This document shows, in pieces, positions 17,821-27,981 of a stretch of DNA of 64,000 nt (its first letter is position 1; the number at the start of each line of letters is the position of its first letter). The notes below the pieces were generated by a model. It made no database searches, was not told the origin of the DNA, and was given only the letters and a program-made list of their open reading frames with translations. Source of the DNA: Lachnospiraceae bacterium (lineage in GTDB: Bacteria > Bacillota > Clostridia > Lachnospirales > Lachnospiraceae); the NCBI GenBank assembly GCA_910575445.1, contig CAJTFW010000005.1:1-64000 (forward strand), in the 5' to 3' direction. The translations under genes and the position numbers were made by a program.

Positions 17821-18756
17821 ATGAAATTATGGAATGATAAACCTTATCACTCACTTGATTATGAATTAAAGAGACGTTTTGGTGAAAAAGTCTATCGCTT
17901 GTCTTTGCATGGCGGGATGACTTGTCCGAATCGGGATGGAAAACTCTCCTATGGAGGCTGCATCTTCTGTAGTGGCGGCGGTTCTGGGGACTTTGCGGCC
18001 AATCCAGCCCTATCTATCCAGCAACAGATAGAAGCAGGGAAAAAGGCGCTTCTTTCTAAGCGTCCTGTGCAGAAATATATCGCTTATTTTCAGGCTTTTA
18101 CCAACACCTATGCCCCTGTCTCCTATCTAGAGTCCATCTTTTTAGAAGCGCTTTTAGACCCCGATGTTGTGCTTCTCTCTATCGCTACTAGGCCAGACTG
18201 TCTAGAGCCAGAGATTGTAGAACTTTTATCAAAGTTAAATAAGATAAAGCCGGTCTGGATAGAGCTTGGACTACAGACCATGCATGAAGAGACTGCTATA
18301 TTTATCCGCAGAGGATATACGCTTTCGGTCTTTGAAGATGCCGTAAGAAGACTTCGGGCGCATGGGATGGAAGTAATTACTCATGTTATTCTTGGACTTC
18401 CAGGAGAGAGTAAAGAACAGATGCTTCGCACAATACAATATCTAAATACGCAGGATATTCAAGGCATAAAACTCCAGCTGCTGCATATCTTAAAAAGGAC
18501 AGACTTAGCAAACTATTATCAAAAAAAGCCGTTTTTTGTCTTTTCTATGGAGGAATATGTGCAGATGATTCTCTCTTGCCTGGCACTTCTAAGACCAGAT
18601 ATTGTGATTCACCGACTGACCGGTGATGGGCCAAAAGACCTTCTAATTGCGCCTCTGTGGAGTCAGGCCAAGCGCCAGGTTCTCAATGAGATTCATAAAG
18701 CATGTAAAAGACAACAGATTTATCAAGGCAAATCCTATACTGGTAAAGGAGTGTAA
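17821..18756 (+). CDS. TIGR01212-family radical SAM protein (YhcC-like)
   Basis: 311 aa. The SAM iron-sulfur cluster cysteines lie in 'MTCPNRDG...GGCIFCSGGGSG' (about residues 35-58), with the wide spacing typical of this family. 'VLLSIATRPDCL' and 'HVILGLPGESKEQML' are further family motifs. Related to Elp3-like enzymes but lacking the acetyltransferase domain; the substrate is unsettled, possibly RNA. Ends two bases before the DUF4364 gene, so co-transcribed. No ribosome binding site precedes the start. Confidence 0.85.
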   Translation: MKLWNDKPYHSLDYELKRRFGEKVYRLSLHGGMTCPNRDGKLSYGGCIFCSGGGSGDFAANPALSIQQQIEAGKKALLSKRPVQKYIAYFQAFTNTYAPVSYLESIFLEALLDPDVVLLSIATRPDCLEPEIVELLSKLNKIKPVWIELGLQTMHEETAIFIRRGYTLSVFEDAVRRLRAHGMEVITHVILGLPGESKEQMLRTIQYLNTQDIQGIKLQLLHILKRTDLANYYQKKPFFVFSMEEYVQMILSCLALLRPDIVIHRLTGDGPKDLLIAPLWSQAKRQVLNEIHKACKRQQIYQGKSYTGKGV

Positions 18757-18758
18757 CC

Positions 18759-19271
18759 ATGGCTGATACACGGACTCTCTATAAACTGATTGTGCTTAAG
18801 ATGTTAGAGCAGATAGATGCGCCTCTTACCAATTCCAGAATATCAGAATTTATTCTGGACAAGGGCTATACGAACTATTTCTCCCTTCAGCAGTCCCTTT
18901 CAGAGATGGTGGAGACGGGACATGTGGAGGTGACTTCAGATGCCAACAGCACACTGTACCATATTACAGATTCTGGACGTGAGACGCTGGATTATCTTGG
19001 CAATAAGCTCTCTGACGCCATCTGTCAGGACATCAAGGAGTATTTCCGGGAAAATGGGCTACATATCAAAAGCGACCTTTCTACGATTGCTGACTACTAT
19101 CTGGGAAAACAAAATGATTACCTGGTACATTGCCAGGTATTAGAACAGAATGCAACGCTGATTGACCTGACTCTCTCGGTTCCCTCAGAAAAACAAGCCA
19201 TCTCTGTATGCCTGAACTGGAAAGGAAAGAGCCAGGAAATCTATGCGTATGTGATGAAAGAATTGTTGTAA
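18759..19271 (+). CDS. DUF4364 winged-helix-like protein
   Basis: 170 aa. The N-terminal ~80 residues look like a winged helix (helix, 'TNSRISEFILDKGYTNYFSLQQSLSEM', then a beta wing with YHITDSGRETLDYL). This resembles PadR/MarR-like regulators. The C-terminal half is alpha/beta. Found widely in Clostridia next to the radical SAM gene. A regulatory role is inferred from the fold. Confidence 0.82.
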   Translation: MADTRTLYKLIVLKMLEQIDAPLTNSRISEFILDKGYTNYFSLQQSLSEMVETGHVEVTSDANSTLYHITDSGRETLDYLGNKLSDAICQDIKEYFRENGLHIKSDLSTIADYYLGKQNDYLVHCQVLEQNATLIDLTLSVPSEKQAISVCLNWKGKSQEIYAYVMKELL

Positions 19272-19274
19272 TGA

Positions 19275-20393
19275 TTATTGGTTGTCATCTTCTTGCCAGG
19301 ACTTTATGCTCTCATGTAGCTCTCTGACATTGCAGATAATATGTTCAAAAGCTCCTGCTTCATAGAATTCAATCAGAATAAGCCCTGCCGGGACTGCGAT
19401 AATCATACCTAAAATCCCATAGATACGATATCCGACAAACAATAAAAACAGCGTTGTCAGTGTATCAATCCCAATGCTGTCTCCTACCATCTTCGGCTGG
19501 ATAAACTGTCTTGTAGCCTGCGTAATCACATATAACACCAACAGACCTACTGCCCTTGGAATGGAATCACTCAGCGCACAAAAAAGCGCCCACGGAAGCA
19601 AGACGGTACCTGTTCCAAGCATTGGCAGAAAATCAAGAAGTGCAATCACCGCTGCCAATAGCAGTGCATATTCGATTCTCATAAGGAGAAGTCCCACGGC
19701 TAATATCACGCCAACCACTCCCATAATCTTAAACTGCGCGCGGAAATATCCGCCCACTGCATATTTCATATTGGACCAGACAATCGACATCTTTTCCATC
19801 ACGCTGTCTGGAATCAAGCCCCGGATAATTCGATGCACCCGTTCTCTCTGTGCAATAAAAAAATACGCAAACAACAGCACAAAGATAAAAGAGACCATAA
19901 GAGATGGAATCTTCTGTGCCATCGTTCCGGCAGCAGCTACCGTTCCACCGCCAAGACCGCTGATTATCTGTCCTAGATAGTCGGTAAAATGGTCTGTAAA
20001 ATCTGCAATCTTCTCCCGCATATCCGGCGACATCTTAGAAGCGATTCCCTGTAGATTCTCTGCGATTCTGTCAAGGCCCTGCACCAATGCCTGGTAGTAC
20101 ACCGGAAGTCGCTCAATCAGCTCTCCTGATTCTCTTACAACCCACAGTACTGCATAATAACACGCCAATACAATCAGAAAAAGAGTGCCAAAGATAATCC
20201 CAAAAGAGCTGTGTCGGCGCACAATATGCAGATGCCTTTCCAAAAAACGCACCAAAGGATTGGCAAGCTGTGCAATCAGCCACCCTACAATCATCGGAAG
20301 AAAAAATCGAATCAGTGCCGGCGCAACAAAGACAAGCAGCAGAATTTCCACAAGAAAGATTCCGATATTTAAGAGGTTTCGAAAGACTTTCAT
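19275..20393 (-). CDS. AI-2E family transporter
   Basis: 372 aa polytopic membrane protein with about seven hydrophobic segments, including a pair at the N-terminus, a large soluble region at about 90-150, and a cluster at 220-340. The conserved 'LDFLPMLGTGTVLLPWAL' and 'FIQPKMVGDSIGI' identify the family (YtvI-like). Members are linked to signal export or Na+/Li+ antiport; the cargo here is unknown. ATGA overlap with ysxC. Confidence 0.82.
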   Translation of the reverse strand: MKVFRNLLNIGIFLVEILLLVFVAPALIRFFLPMIVGWLIAQLANPLVRFLERHLHIVRRHSSFGIIFGTLFLIVLACYYAVLWVVRESGELIERLPVYYQALVQGLDRIAENLQGIASKMSPDMREKIADFTDHFTDYLGQIISGLGGGTVAAAGTMAQKIPSLMVSFIFVLLFAYFFIAQRERVHRIIRGLIPDSVMEKMSIVWSNMKYAVGGYFRAQFKIMGVVGVILAVGLLLMRIEYALLLAAVIALLDFLPMLGTGTVLLPWALFCALSDSIPRAVGLLVLYVITQATRQFIQPKMVGDSIGIDTLTTLFLLFVGYRIYGILGMIIAVPAGLILIEFYEAGAFEHIICNVRELHESIKSWQEDDNQ

Positions 20394-20986
20394 ATCGCCT
20401 TATCCTCTATCAGCTTTTCCATCACTTCCCAGATTTCTTCTCGCCCCTGCTTTGTCTGTGCGGAAAATGGAAGAAGCTTTGTGCCTGGCAGAAGCTTTAG
20501 TTCTTCTTTTAGAAGCTTTAGCTGCTTTGCCACCTGACTTCTTTTAATCTTATCTAATTTTGTTGCAATAATGATTGGCTCATATCCCTGACTTACAATC
20601 CACTGATACATCTGCTTATCATTGGCAGACGGCGCATGTCGAATATCAATCAGCAAAAATACAGCCCTTAGCTGTTTGGACTTATGCAGATAATTCTCTA
20701 CCATCCGTCCCCATTTGGCGCGAATCTCCTCGCTTGCTTTGGCATAACCATAACCCGGAAGGTCGACCAGATAAAGCGATTGGTTTACATAATAAAAATT
20801 AATCGTCTGGGTCTTCCCTGGCTGCGAAGATGTGCGAGCCAGGGATTTGCGGTTCAAAAGCCCATTGATAAGGGAAGATTTTCCCACATTTGACTTGCCG
20901 GCAAATGCTACTTCTGGATACAGATTTTCTGGCAGACTGCTTGTGATTCCACATACAGTCTGAAGTTCTGCCTGTTTAATTACCAT
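20390..20986 (-). CDS. ysxC: Ribosome biogenesis GTPase YsxC/EngB
   Basis: 198 aa TrmE-Era-EngA-like GTPase needed for 50S assembly. G1 AGKSNVGKSSLIN (about residue 30), G3 DLPGYG, G4 TKLDKIKR and G5 SAQTKQG are present in order. Start ATG 20986 with AGAGGTG upstream. Follows lon by 9 bases, as in many Firmicutes. Confidence 0.93.
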   Translation of the reverse strand: MVIKQAELQTVCGITSSLPENLYPEVAFAGKSNVGKSSLINGLLNRKSLARTSSQPGKTQTINFYYVNQSLYLVDLPGYGYAKASEEIRAKWGRMVENYLHKSKQLRAVFLLIDIRHAPSANDKQMYQWIVSQGYEPIIIATKLDKIKRSQVAKQLKLLKEELKLLPGTKLLPFSAQTKQGREEIWEVMEKLIEDKAI

Positions 20987-20995
20987 AGTCACCTC

Positions 20996-23308
20996 TTATA
21001 CAAATGCATTTGTCAGCACTTCATTCATCGTCTCTGCATAGACCATCTCCAAATCGCCGGTAATCTCTTTGGAGAGTTCTTCTACATCCCGCCGATTCTT
21101 CTTTGGCACAATCACCCGCTTGATGCCAGCACTTTTGGCAGCCAAGAGCTTCTCCTTTAAGCCTCCGATTGGCAGCACTCTCCCTCTAAGCGTAATCTCT
21201 CCGGTCATCGCCACATCGGCACGCACAGGCTTCTCTAGGATAGCAGAGAGCATCGCTGTTGCCATGGTAATTCCGGCAGAGGGTCCATCTTTGGGTACAG
21301 CCCCTTCCGGGATATGAATGTGGATATCATGCTCTTGAAAATACTCCCTCTTTAGTTCATATTCCTCACTGACGGAACGGATATAGCTGACTCCGGCTTT
21401 GGCAGATTCCTGCATTACATCTCCTAGCTGCCCGGTTAGCTCCAGATTGCCTTTGCCTGGCATCAGATTAACTTCAATCTCAAGCGTATCACCGCCTACA
21501 CTCGTCCATGCCAGACCACGAACAATCCCTATCTCATCCTTGTCATTTTTATCCCGGAATTCATATAAGGTCTTCCCCAGATATTTTTCCAGATTCTTCT
21601 CTGTCACCCGGATTCGGTTCTTGTTATCTTCTAGGATTTCCCTGTCTGCTTTTCTACAGACCGCCGCAATCTTGCGCTCTAGATTTCTGACACCAGCTTC
21701 TCTGGTATAGTGATGTATCATCTTCTCCATCGCCTTGGTATTAATCTGAAGCTGTGTCTTCTTAAGACCGTGGCGTTTTCTCTGCTTAGGAAGCAGATGG
21801 TCCTGTGCAATATGCAGCTTTTCATTCTCTGTATAACTGCTGACCTCGATAACTTCCATACGGTCTAGAAGCGGTCTTGGAATTGTCTGTACATCATTGG
21901 CAGTACATAAAAACATCACTTCTGATAAATCCACCGGAAGCTCCACATAGTGGTCGCGAAACTTTACATTCTGCTCACTGTCTAATACTTCCAAAAGTGC
22001 AGAGAATGTATCTCCTCTGTGATCACTGCTGACCTTGTCAATCTCATCAAGCACCATTAATGGATTTTTGACGCCGGCCTGGCGGATGCCATCCACAATC
22101 CTGCCTGGCATTGCACCAATATAAGTCCTTCTGTGACCGCGAATCTCTGCCTCATCGTGTACACCGCCCAAGCAGATGCGTACATATTTTTTATTAAGCG
22201 CATGGGCAATCGAGCGCGCTACAGATGTCTTTCCGGTCCCAGGAGGCCCTACCAAGCACAGAATCGGACTCTCGCCCTCTTTTAGCATCTGGCGTACGGC
22301 CAAAAATTCCAGTACCCTCTCCTTTACCTTCTCTAACCCATAGTGCTCTTTCTCCAACACCTTACGCGCTTTTTTAAGGTCCAGGCAATCCTCTCTTCGT
22401 TTGTCCCATGGAAGGTCTAACAGAGTCTCAATATAGCCCCGTATCACCGAAGCCTCGGCAGAATTAGAGCCAGCATTTAGAAATCTTTGAATCTCTTTTT
22501 CAATTCGCTCCTTGACTTCCGCGGAAGCGTGCAGCTTCTCTACTGCTTTACGAAACTGCATTGCTTCTGCATTTGGTCCATCATCTCCTAGTTCTTCCCG
22601 GATGACCTTCATCTGCTCTCTTAAAATATATTCTCTCTGATTCTTATCCACGCGGGCTTTTACTTTTGCCTGAATATCTCTTCGATACTGTTCAATCTCT
22701 ATCTCGTTGTTTAACATAATACAGAGGGCTTCGTAGCAATCTGCATAGCTGTTCGTTTCCAAAAGCTTCTGCTGCCGTTCCCATCCAAGCGGGGTATGAA
22801 TCATCACCTGTACAATCAGTCTCTCAAGGTCTGTACTCTCCATCACCTGACGCACAATATCTTTCCCTATCTTGTTGGTGTTATCTGCATATTTCTGGAA
22901 AATATCCTGAAGATTGCGATACATTGCCTCTGAAGCGCTGTCGTGTAAGATATCAAAGCCTTCTTGCTCAACCTGTACAAGAGAGACCTCTAGATATTCT
23001 TCCTCCTGAATCTCCAAAAGCTCTGCCCGGTACAATCCTTCCACCAGAACCCGCAAAATATTATGCGGCATCTTGACAATCTGCTTAATCTCGACCACGG
23101 TTCCAAAAGAAAAGAGGTCTTCTTTTTGGGGCTTTTCGGTCTCTGGATTCTTCTGTGTTACAATAAACAACTTCTGTTCCTGCGTCAGCGCACGCTCTAC
23201 TGCCTTTACCGAACGAGTGCGACTGACATCAAAATGGGTAATCATCTCTGGAAGGATCGTCATTCCACGCAGAGCAACTGCCGGCATCTGTAATTCTGGT
23301 CTTCCCAT
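20996..23308 (-). CDS. lon: ATP-dependent protease Lon
   Basis: 770 aa, full length. N-terminal substrate domain beginning with [17 protein letters not shown]+ module with Walker [10 protein letters not shown] (about residue 350) and Walker [11 protein letters not shown], and the C-terminal protease with catalytic Ser in [10 protein letters not shown] and Lys in [14 protein letters not shown]. Degrades damaged and regulatory proteins in the cytoplasm. Separated from clpX by a terminator. Confidence 0.96.
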   Translation of the reverse strand: MGRPELQMPAVALRGMTILPEMITHFDVSRTRSVKAVERALTQEQKLFIVTQKNPETEKPQKEDLFSFGTVVEIKQIVKMPHNILRVLVEGLYRAELLEIQEEEYLEVSLVQVEQEGFDILHDSASEAMYRNLQDIFQKYADNTNKIGKDIVRQVMESTDLERLIVQVMIHTPLGWERQQKLLETNSYADCYEALCIMLNNEIEIEQYRRDIQAKVKARVDKNQREYILREQMKVIREELGDDGPNAEAMQFRKAVEKLHASAEVKERIEKEIQRFLNAGSNSAEASVIRGYIETLLDLPWDKRREDCLDLKKARKVLEKEHYGLEKVKERVLEFLAVRQMLKEGESPILCLVGPPGTGKTSVARSIAHALNKKYVRICLGGVHDEAEIRGHRRTYIGAMPGRIVDGIRQAGVKNPLMVLDEIDKVSSDHRGDTFSALLEVLDSEQNVKFRDHYVELPVDLSEVMFLCTANDVQTIPRPLLDRMEVIEVSSYTENEKLHIAQDHLLPKQRKRHGLKKTQLQINTKAMEKMIHHYTREAGVRNLERKIAAVCRKADREILEDNKNRIRVTEKNLEKYLGKTLYEFRDKNDKDEIGIVRGLAWTSVGGDTLEIEVNLMPGKGNLELTGQLGDVMQESAKAGVSYIRSVSEEYELKREYFQEHDIHIHIPEGAVPKDGPSAGITMATAMLSAILEKPVRADVAMTGEITLRGRVLPIGGLKEKLLAAKSAGIKRVIVPKKNRRDVEELSKEITGDLEMVYAETMNEVLTNAFV

Positions 23309-23323
23309 GTTCCCCTCCTATTC

Positions 23324-23349
23324 AAAAAGGGCTGTTTTATGACAGCCCC
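23324..23349 (-). terminator. Terminator after clpX
   Basis: GGGCTGT (23329-23335) pairs with ACAGCCC (23342-23348); the minus strand continues into TTTTT. It ends the tig-clpP-clpX unit before lon. Confidence 0.8.
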
Positions 23350-23362
23350 AGTCTTTTATCTT

Positions 23363-24589
23363 TTATTTTCTTGTAATAATCGGGACACCTGTCCCATCCA
23401 CTGCTCCCTGTGTGATGGTACAGCTTCTGATACTGTCATCGGATGGAATCGAGAACATCAAATCCATCATCGTCTCTTCCATAATCGAACGAAGTCCTCT
23501 TGCCCCTGTCTTTCTAGAGATGGTCTTCTTCGCCACTGCCTTAACCGCATCCTCGTCAAAATGAAGCTCTACATCATCTAGTTCAAAAAGCTTCTGATAC
23601 TGACGGATAATCGAATTCTTTGGCTCTAAGAGAATCCGCACCATATCATCCTGTGTCAGCGGGTCTAGAGATACCGCAATCGGCACACGTCCCATAAACT
23701 CAGGAATCATACCAAACTTAATAAAATCCTCTGGCAATGCATTTCTTAAAAGTTCACCAACATTTTCTCTTTTTCTGTCACGAATATCAGCGTTAAAACC
23801 GATGGATTTGCGGTCCATACGAGTCTCGATAATCTTATCTAGCCCTTCAAAAGCGCCGCCACAGATAAACAGAATATTGGTCGTATCAATCTGTAAAAGT
23901 TCCTGGTGTGGATGCTTTCTGCCGCCCTGAGGTGGTACGGATGCAACGGTTCCTTCTAGTATCTTAAGAAGTGCCTGCTGTACACCCTCACCGGATACAT
24001 CTCTGGTAATTGAAGGATTCTCGGATTTGCGAGTTACCTTGTCAATCTCATCAATATAGATAATCCCTTTTTGTGCCCGGTCAATATCATAGTCTGCGGC
24101 CTGGATAATCTTCAGAAGAATATTTTCCACATCCTCACCTACATATCCGGCTTCTGTCAGCGTCGTTGCATCTGCAATCGCAAATGGCACATTGAGAATC
24201 CGTGCCAAAGTCTGGGCTAACAAAGTCTTACCAGAACCAGTCGGGCCAAGCAACAAAATATTACTCTTTTGAAGTTCAATATCAAGGTCTTTGGAAGATA
24301 ATATCCTCTTATAGTGGTTGTATACAGCTACAGAAAGCACTCTTTTTGCCCGCTCCTGGCCGATGACATACTCATCTAGAAAGCTTTTAATCTCCTCTGG
24401 CTTTAAGAGATTGATTTCTTCTTCTATCTCAAAGCCGCTCTCCTCTTCTCCGAGCTCCTCGTCGATAATCTCTGAGCAGAGTTCTACACATGCATCGCAT
24501 ATATAGACGCCGTTAGGTCCCTTTAATAGCTTCATAACCTGACTCTCGGTCTTGCCACAAAAGGAACATCTGATTTCATTTCTAGCCAT
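23363..24589 (-). CDS. clpX: ClpXP unfoldase subunit ClpX
   Basis: 408 aa. The N-terminal C4 zinc finger uses CSFC...CDAC (residues 9-36). AAA+ Walker [14 protein letters not shown] (about residue 115), pore loop GYVGED, Walker [10 protein letters not shown], and an IGF-type ClpP-binding loop region near 'KSIGFNADI' follow. Recognises and unfolds substrates for ClpP. Eleven bases after clpP. Confidence 0.96.
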   Translation of the reverse strand: MARNEIRCSFCGKTESQVMKLLKGPNGVYICDACVELCSEIIDEELGEEESGFEIEEEINLLKPEEIKSFLDEYVIGQERAKRVLSVAVYNHYKRILSSKDLDIELQKSNILLLGPTGSGKTLLAQTLARILNVPFAIADATTLTEAGYVGEDVENILLKIIQAADYDIDRAQKGIIYIDEIDKVTRKSENPSITRDVSGEGVQQALLKILEGTVASVPPQGGRKHPHQELLQIDTTNILFICGGAFEGLDKIIETRMDRKSIGFNADIRDRKRENVGELLRNALPEDFIKFGMIPEFMGRVPIAVSLDPLTQDDMVRILLEPKNSIIRQYQKLFELDDVELHFDEDAVKAVAKKTISRKTGARGLRSIMEETMMDLMFSIPSDDSIRSCTITQGAVDGTGVPIITRK

Positions 24590-24600
24590 GTAATTCTCCC

Positions 24601-25182
24601 TTAATGTCCTACTAGAATCTGGTCGATTAGCCCGTAATTCTTCGCCTCTTCTGCAGTCATATAGTTGTCGCGTTCCGTATCCTGCTCAATAACTTCTAGT
24701 GGCTGATTCGTACGCTCTGCCAAGATACTGTTTAATTTTGCTCTGGTGCGCAGGATATGCTTTGCAGCAATCTCAATCTCGGTCGCCTGTCCTCTTGCGC
24801 CTCCTAGAGGCTGATGAATCATAATCTCTGCATTGGGCAGTGCAAAGCGCTTCTCTTTTGCACCGCCAGCTAGTAAGAATGCTCCCATACTAGCTGCCAT
24901 ACCGATACAAATGGTCGAAACATCACATTTGATATAATTCATCGTATCAAAAATCGCCATCCCCGCAGTTACGGAACCGCCTGGGCTGTTGATATACAGG
25001 TGAATATCCTTACCTGGGTCCTCGGACTCTAAAAATAAAAGCTGTGCGACAATCAGACTGGCTGTTGTCTCATTGACTTCTTCTCCAAGGAAAATAATTC
25101 TCTCTTTTAATAACCGGGAGTAGATATCATAACTTCTCTCCCCCCTGCTCGTCTGCTCAATGACGTAAGGTATTAATGCCAT
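24601..25182 (-). CDS. clpP: ATP-dependent Clp protease proteolytic subunit
   Basis: 193 aa serine protease. Catalytic Ser in [14 protein letters not shown] (about residue 97), His in [10 protein letters not shown] and a late Asp. Forms the tetradecamer chamber used with ClpX. Start ATG 25182 ([10 protein letters not shown]) with TAGGAGGAGG upstream. A hairpin lies between it and tig. Confidence 0.95.
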   Translation of the reverse strand: MALIPYVIEQTSRGERSYDIYSRLLKERIIFLGEEVNETTASLIVAQLLFLESEDPGKDIHLYINSPGGSVTAGMAIFDTMNYIKCDVSTICIGMAASMGAFLLAGGAKEKRFALPNAEIMIHQPLGGARGQATEIEIAAKHILRTRAKLNSILAERTNQPLEVIEQDTERDNYMTAEEAKNYGLIDQILVGH

Positions 25183-25224
25183 CGTTTTCCTCCTCCTAAT
25201 TGTCTGACCTACCATATGTTATGA

Positions 25225-25260
25225 ACAAAGGGCACAGCCCGCCAGCTATGCCCCCTTTGT
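25225..25260 (-). promoter_or_regulatory. Hairpin in the tig-clpP spacer
   Basis: ACAAAGG and CCTTTGT form the outer arms and GGGCA/TGCCC-type arms the inner stem. No T-run follows, so it may be a message-stability or processing hairpin rather than a terminator. Confidence 0.45.
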
Positions 25261-25290
25261 GCCGCTTCGCCGTACAAGTTTTCTGAATGA

Positions 25291-26577
25291 TTATGCCTCA
25301 ACTGCTGCCTGTGTTACAAGGTCAATCGCTTTCTGGAGCACAATATCCTTCTTAATCTCATCCTTTTGGAAGTCTCCCATCATCTCTTTGACTTTGTCGA
25401 GCTCCATCTTGTACATATCTGCCATTCTTACCATCTCAGCTTCCAAATCCTCATCGGTCGCCTCAAGATTCTCTGCCTTTGCAACTGCCTCAAGCACCAG
25501 TCTGCTCTCAATGTTCTGTTTTGCTCTTGGCTTCACTTGCTCTTTGTAGTTCTCCTCTGTCATACCGGTAATCTGGAAATACTGCTCGATAGACATTCCC
25601 TGCATCTGGATTCTCTGTCCAAATTCCTCTAACATCTGCTCGGTCTGGAAATCTATCATTGCATCTGGAATCTCCATTGATGCACCCTCGATAATCTTCT
25701 GAATGACTGCGTCCTCTTTTGCTCTCTTAGCCTCTGCTTCTTTATCTTTGAAAAGTTTTTCCTTGATATCTTCTTTATATGCATCAAGTGTATCAAATTC
25801 GGATACTTCCTGTGCAAATTCATCATCTACTTCTGGAAGCTCCTTCACTTTGATTTCATGAATCAGGCATTTAAAAACAGCTTCTTTGCCAGCTAAATCT
25901 TTGGCGTGATACTCCTCTGGGAATGTCACCTGAATCTCTCTTTCTTCATCGATAGCTGCGCCGATTAACTGCTCTTCAAAACCTGGAATAAATCTCTTAG
26001 AACCAATCGTCAACTCCTGATTTGTTGCCGTGCCGCCCTCAAACGGTACCCCATCTACAGAGCCTGCATAGTCTAAAATAATCATATCTCCATCCATCAC
26101 GGCACGGTCATCTACCGTAATCGTTCTGGCGTTGGCTTCTCTTTCCTTGGTAATCTCTGCCTCAATCTCTGCGTCTAGCACTTCAATCACCGGCTTTTCT
26201 ACCTGCACACCCTTGTACTCACCAAGTATTGCTTCCGGCTTTAGTGCTACAGAAGCAGTAAAGATAAGTGCCTTGCCGCTCTCCATCTGCTCAATGGAAA
26301 TCTTTGGACGGGATACTACTTCTTCCTCACATTCCTCTAACGCCTCTGCATAGGCAGTTGGCAGTAAATTATCAAGTGCTTCGTTGTAAAACACTTCTTT
26401 ACCATACATCTTCTCAATTAACTGGCGTGGTGCTTTTCCCTTGCGGAATCCCGGAATATTAATATGCTTTCTTTCCTTCTGATATGCGGACTGAATTGCT
26501 TTCTCTACTTTCTCAGCTGACACCTCAATTGTCAGCTTTGCCATGTTTTTCTCCTGTTTCTCTACCTGTACACTCAT
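25291..26577 (-). CDS. tig: Trigger factor chaperone
   Basis: 428 aa ribosome-bound folding chaperone and peptidyl-prolyl isomerase. The ribosome-docking loop is PGFRKGKAPR (about residue 40-50); the FKBP-like PPIase domain follows from about 150 ('AVMDGDMIILDYAG', 'PGFEEQLIGA'), then the helical C-terminal arms. Start MSVQVEKQEKN at 26577 is preferred from alignment memory; AAGGAGG is 13 bases away, rather far. Acts upstream of ClpXP. Confidence 0.93.
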   Translation of the reverse strand: MSVQVEKQEKNMAKLTIEVSAEKVEKAIQSAYQKERKHINIPGFRKGKAPRQLIEKMYGKEVFYNEALDNLLPTAYAEALEECEEEVVSRPKISIEQMESGKALIFTASVALKPEAILGEYKGVQVEKPVIEVLDAEIEAEITKEREANARTITVDDRAVMDGDMIILDYAGSVDGVPFEGGTATNQELTIGSKRFIPGFEEQLIGAAIDEEREIQVTFPEEYHAKDLAGKEAVFKCLIHEIKVKELPEVDDEFAQEVSEFDTLDAYKEDIKEKLFKDKEAEAKRAKEDAVIQKIIEGASMEIPDAMIDFQTEQMLEEFGQRIQMQGMSIEQYFQITGMTEENYKEQVKPRAKQNIESRLVLEAVAKAENLEATDEDLEAEMVRMADMYKMELDKVKEMMGDFQKDEIKKDIVLQKAIDLVTQAAVEA

Positions 26578-26662
26578 AGTTGATAATGTATCCTCCTTCA
26601 TATTTATATCTCAGTATTCCCTGATTTACATACTCATAGACATTATTGAAGTATAGCACAAA

Positions 26663-26703
26663 AAAATGAGGCTGTCTAGGCTAAAAAACCTCGACAACCC
26701 CAT
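26663..26703 (-). terminator. Terminator after the SASP gene
   Basis: GGCTGTC (26670-26676) pairs with GACAACC (26693-26699) with one wobble; the minus strand runs on into ATTTTTTTG. Confidence 0.7.
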
Positions 26704-26724
26704 TATTTTTGCTATTTTCGTTCT

Positions 26725-26946
26725 TTATTTACCAGAAGACATCTGCTGTTCCTGTTTCATGATCATCTTCTTGACCATTTCACCACCGATGGAACCAGCC
26801 TGTCTGCTAGTTAAATCGCCATTATAACCATCCTTAAGCGGTACACCAAGCTCGCTGGCAACCTCCTCTTTAAAACGGTTCATAGCTGCTTTTGCTTCTG
26901 GTACTGCCATACTGTTCGTACCGGATTTGTTATTCTGATTAGACAT
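26725..26946 (-). CDS. Alpha/beta-type small acid-soluble spore protein
   Basis: 73 aa DNA-coating protein made in the forespore. The family signature is clear: 'EVASELGVPL' and 'GDLTSRQAGSIGGEMVKKMI', with the GPR protease site inside the first. It protects spore DNA and is degraded on germination. Start ATG 26946 has GGAGGTGAT 4-5 bases upstream. Direct evidence for a spore-forming organism. Confidence 0.93.
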   Translation of the reverse strand: MSNQNNKSGTNSMAVPEAKAAMNRFKEEVASELGVPLKDGYNGDLTSRQAGSIGGEMVKKMIMKQEQQMSSGK

Positions 26947-26966
26947 TTTTATCACCTCCATGCCCA

Positions 26967-26995
26967 TAGTATCCACCAAAACGGATAAGACATAC
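26967..26995 (-). promoter_or_regulatory. SigmaG/sigmaF-type forespore promoter
   Basis: On the minus strand GTATG (26991-26995) and GATACTA (26967-26973) lie 17 bases apart, close to the sigmaG consensus GHATR/CATNHTA. The leader before the ribosome binding site would be only a few bases. Confidence 0.6.
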
Positions 26996-27022
26996 TGGAA
27001 GTTTCTGGCTTAAAGGGTCCGA

Positions 27023-27577
27023 TTAACCATGTCCATAGATAATGCCTTTTTTCAGTTCTTCGGCTTTTTCCTTGGAGACTAGCTGTGCTACTAGAGACAG
27101 CGCAAAAGGAATCGCAGTTCCCATCCCGCGGCTTGTTGTGATATTGCCATCTACTGCTACCTTTTCATAGATAACCTCCGCACCTGTTAGGCGTTCTTCA
27201 AAGCCTGGATAGCAAGCCGCTTTTTTCCCCTTTAAAAGACCAAGGTCACCAAGGACACTAGGCGCTGCACAGATAGCAGCTACTTTCTTTCCTTCTTGAC
27301 AGAATGTTGTAAGCTGCTTGTTAAGAACTTCACAAGCTCCTAAATGCTTTGTACCTGGCATCCCTCCTGGCAGCACCAAAAGGTCCGCACTTGAAAAATC
27401 AGCATCTTTGATACAAAGGTCTGCCTGCACCATAATCTGATGGCTTCCTGTCACGGCCTTCTCCTCGGTAATTGATACCATCTGAGTCTTTACACCAGCC
27501 CTTCGCAAAATATCAACCACAGTCAGTCCCTCAATCTCTTCAAAACCATCCGCCAAAAATACATATACCTTACTCAT
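27023..27577 (-). CDS. DJ-1/PfpI family protein
   Basis: 184 aa class I amidotransferase-like fold. The nucleophile elbow Cys is in VAAICAAPSVLGDLGLL (about residue 100), the acidic partner in LADGFEEIEGL (about residue 15), and MGTAIPFAL closes the fold as in YajL/ThiJ. Possible roles are glyoxalase III, deglycase or chaperone activity; not separable by sequence. Standalone gene with AGGAGG. Confidence 0.88.
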   Translation of the reverse strand: MSKVYVFLADGFEEIEGLTVVDILRRAGVKTQMVSITEEKAVTGSHQIMVQADLCIKDADFSSADLLVLPGGMPGTKHLGACEVLNKQLTTFCQEGKKVAAICAAPSVLGDLGLLKGKKAACYPGFEERLTGAEVIYEKVAVDGNITTSRGMGTAIPFALSLVAQLVSKEKAEELKKGIIYGHG

Positions 27578-27612
27578 ATGTTTCCTCCTATTATTTTTTC
27601 TATTCTATGATT

Positions 27613-27843
27613 TTATTGTTTGCTCTCTAAGAACCACTCTCTAACAAGCGATACTTGAACATTTATCATTTTGGCAATCGTATCCTCATCCATACCCAAA
27701 TTATGAAGATTCCATGCTGTCTCCTTTGCCTGTTTTAATGCACCTTTTTGTATGCCTTTCTGTATGCCTTTCTGTAAGCCTTTTTGCATCCCTTCCTTTA
27801 ATATTGTTTTTGCTTCATACTCAAGTACTTTTCCACCCATGAC
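27613..27843 (-). pseudogene. C-terminal remnant of an Rpn-type PD-(D/E)XK nuclease
   Basis: About 76 aa from an ATG with AAGGAG 11 bases upstream. Contains a run of QKG-type tripeptide repeats (residues ~20-36) and then the helical tail 'NLHNLGMDEDTIAKMINV' seen at the end of Rpn/YhgA-like transposase-nucleases. The catalytic domain (~200 residues) is absent. The DNA has short direct repeats at 27745-27790. It could still be expressed as a small protein. Confidence 0.6.
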
Positions 27844-27981
27844 AGATATCACTCCTTCCCTGATTTTTATCTTATCATACAAACTGCTGGCCGTGTAACT
27901 TTATTTCCTATTTTTAATGCAAATTTAATAAAAATAGACTATGATATTTATAATATTCTTAAATATAAAGGAGGATTTTTG

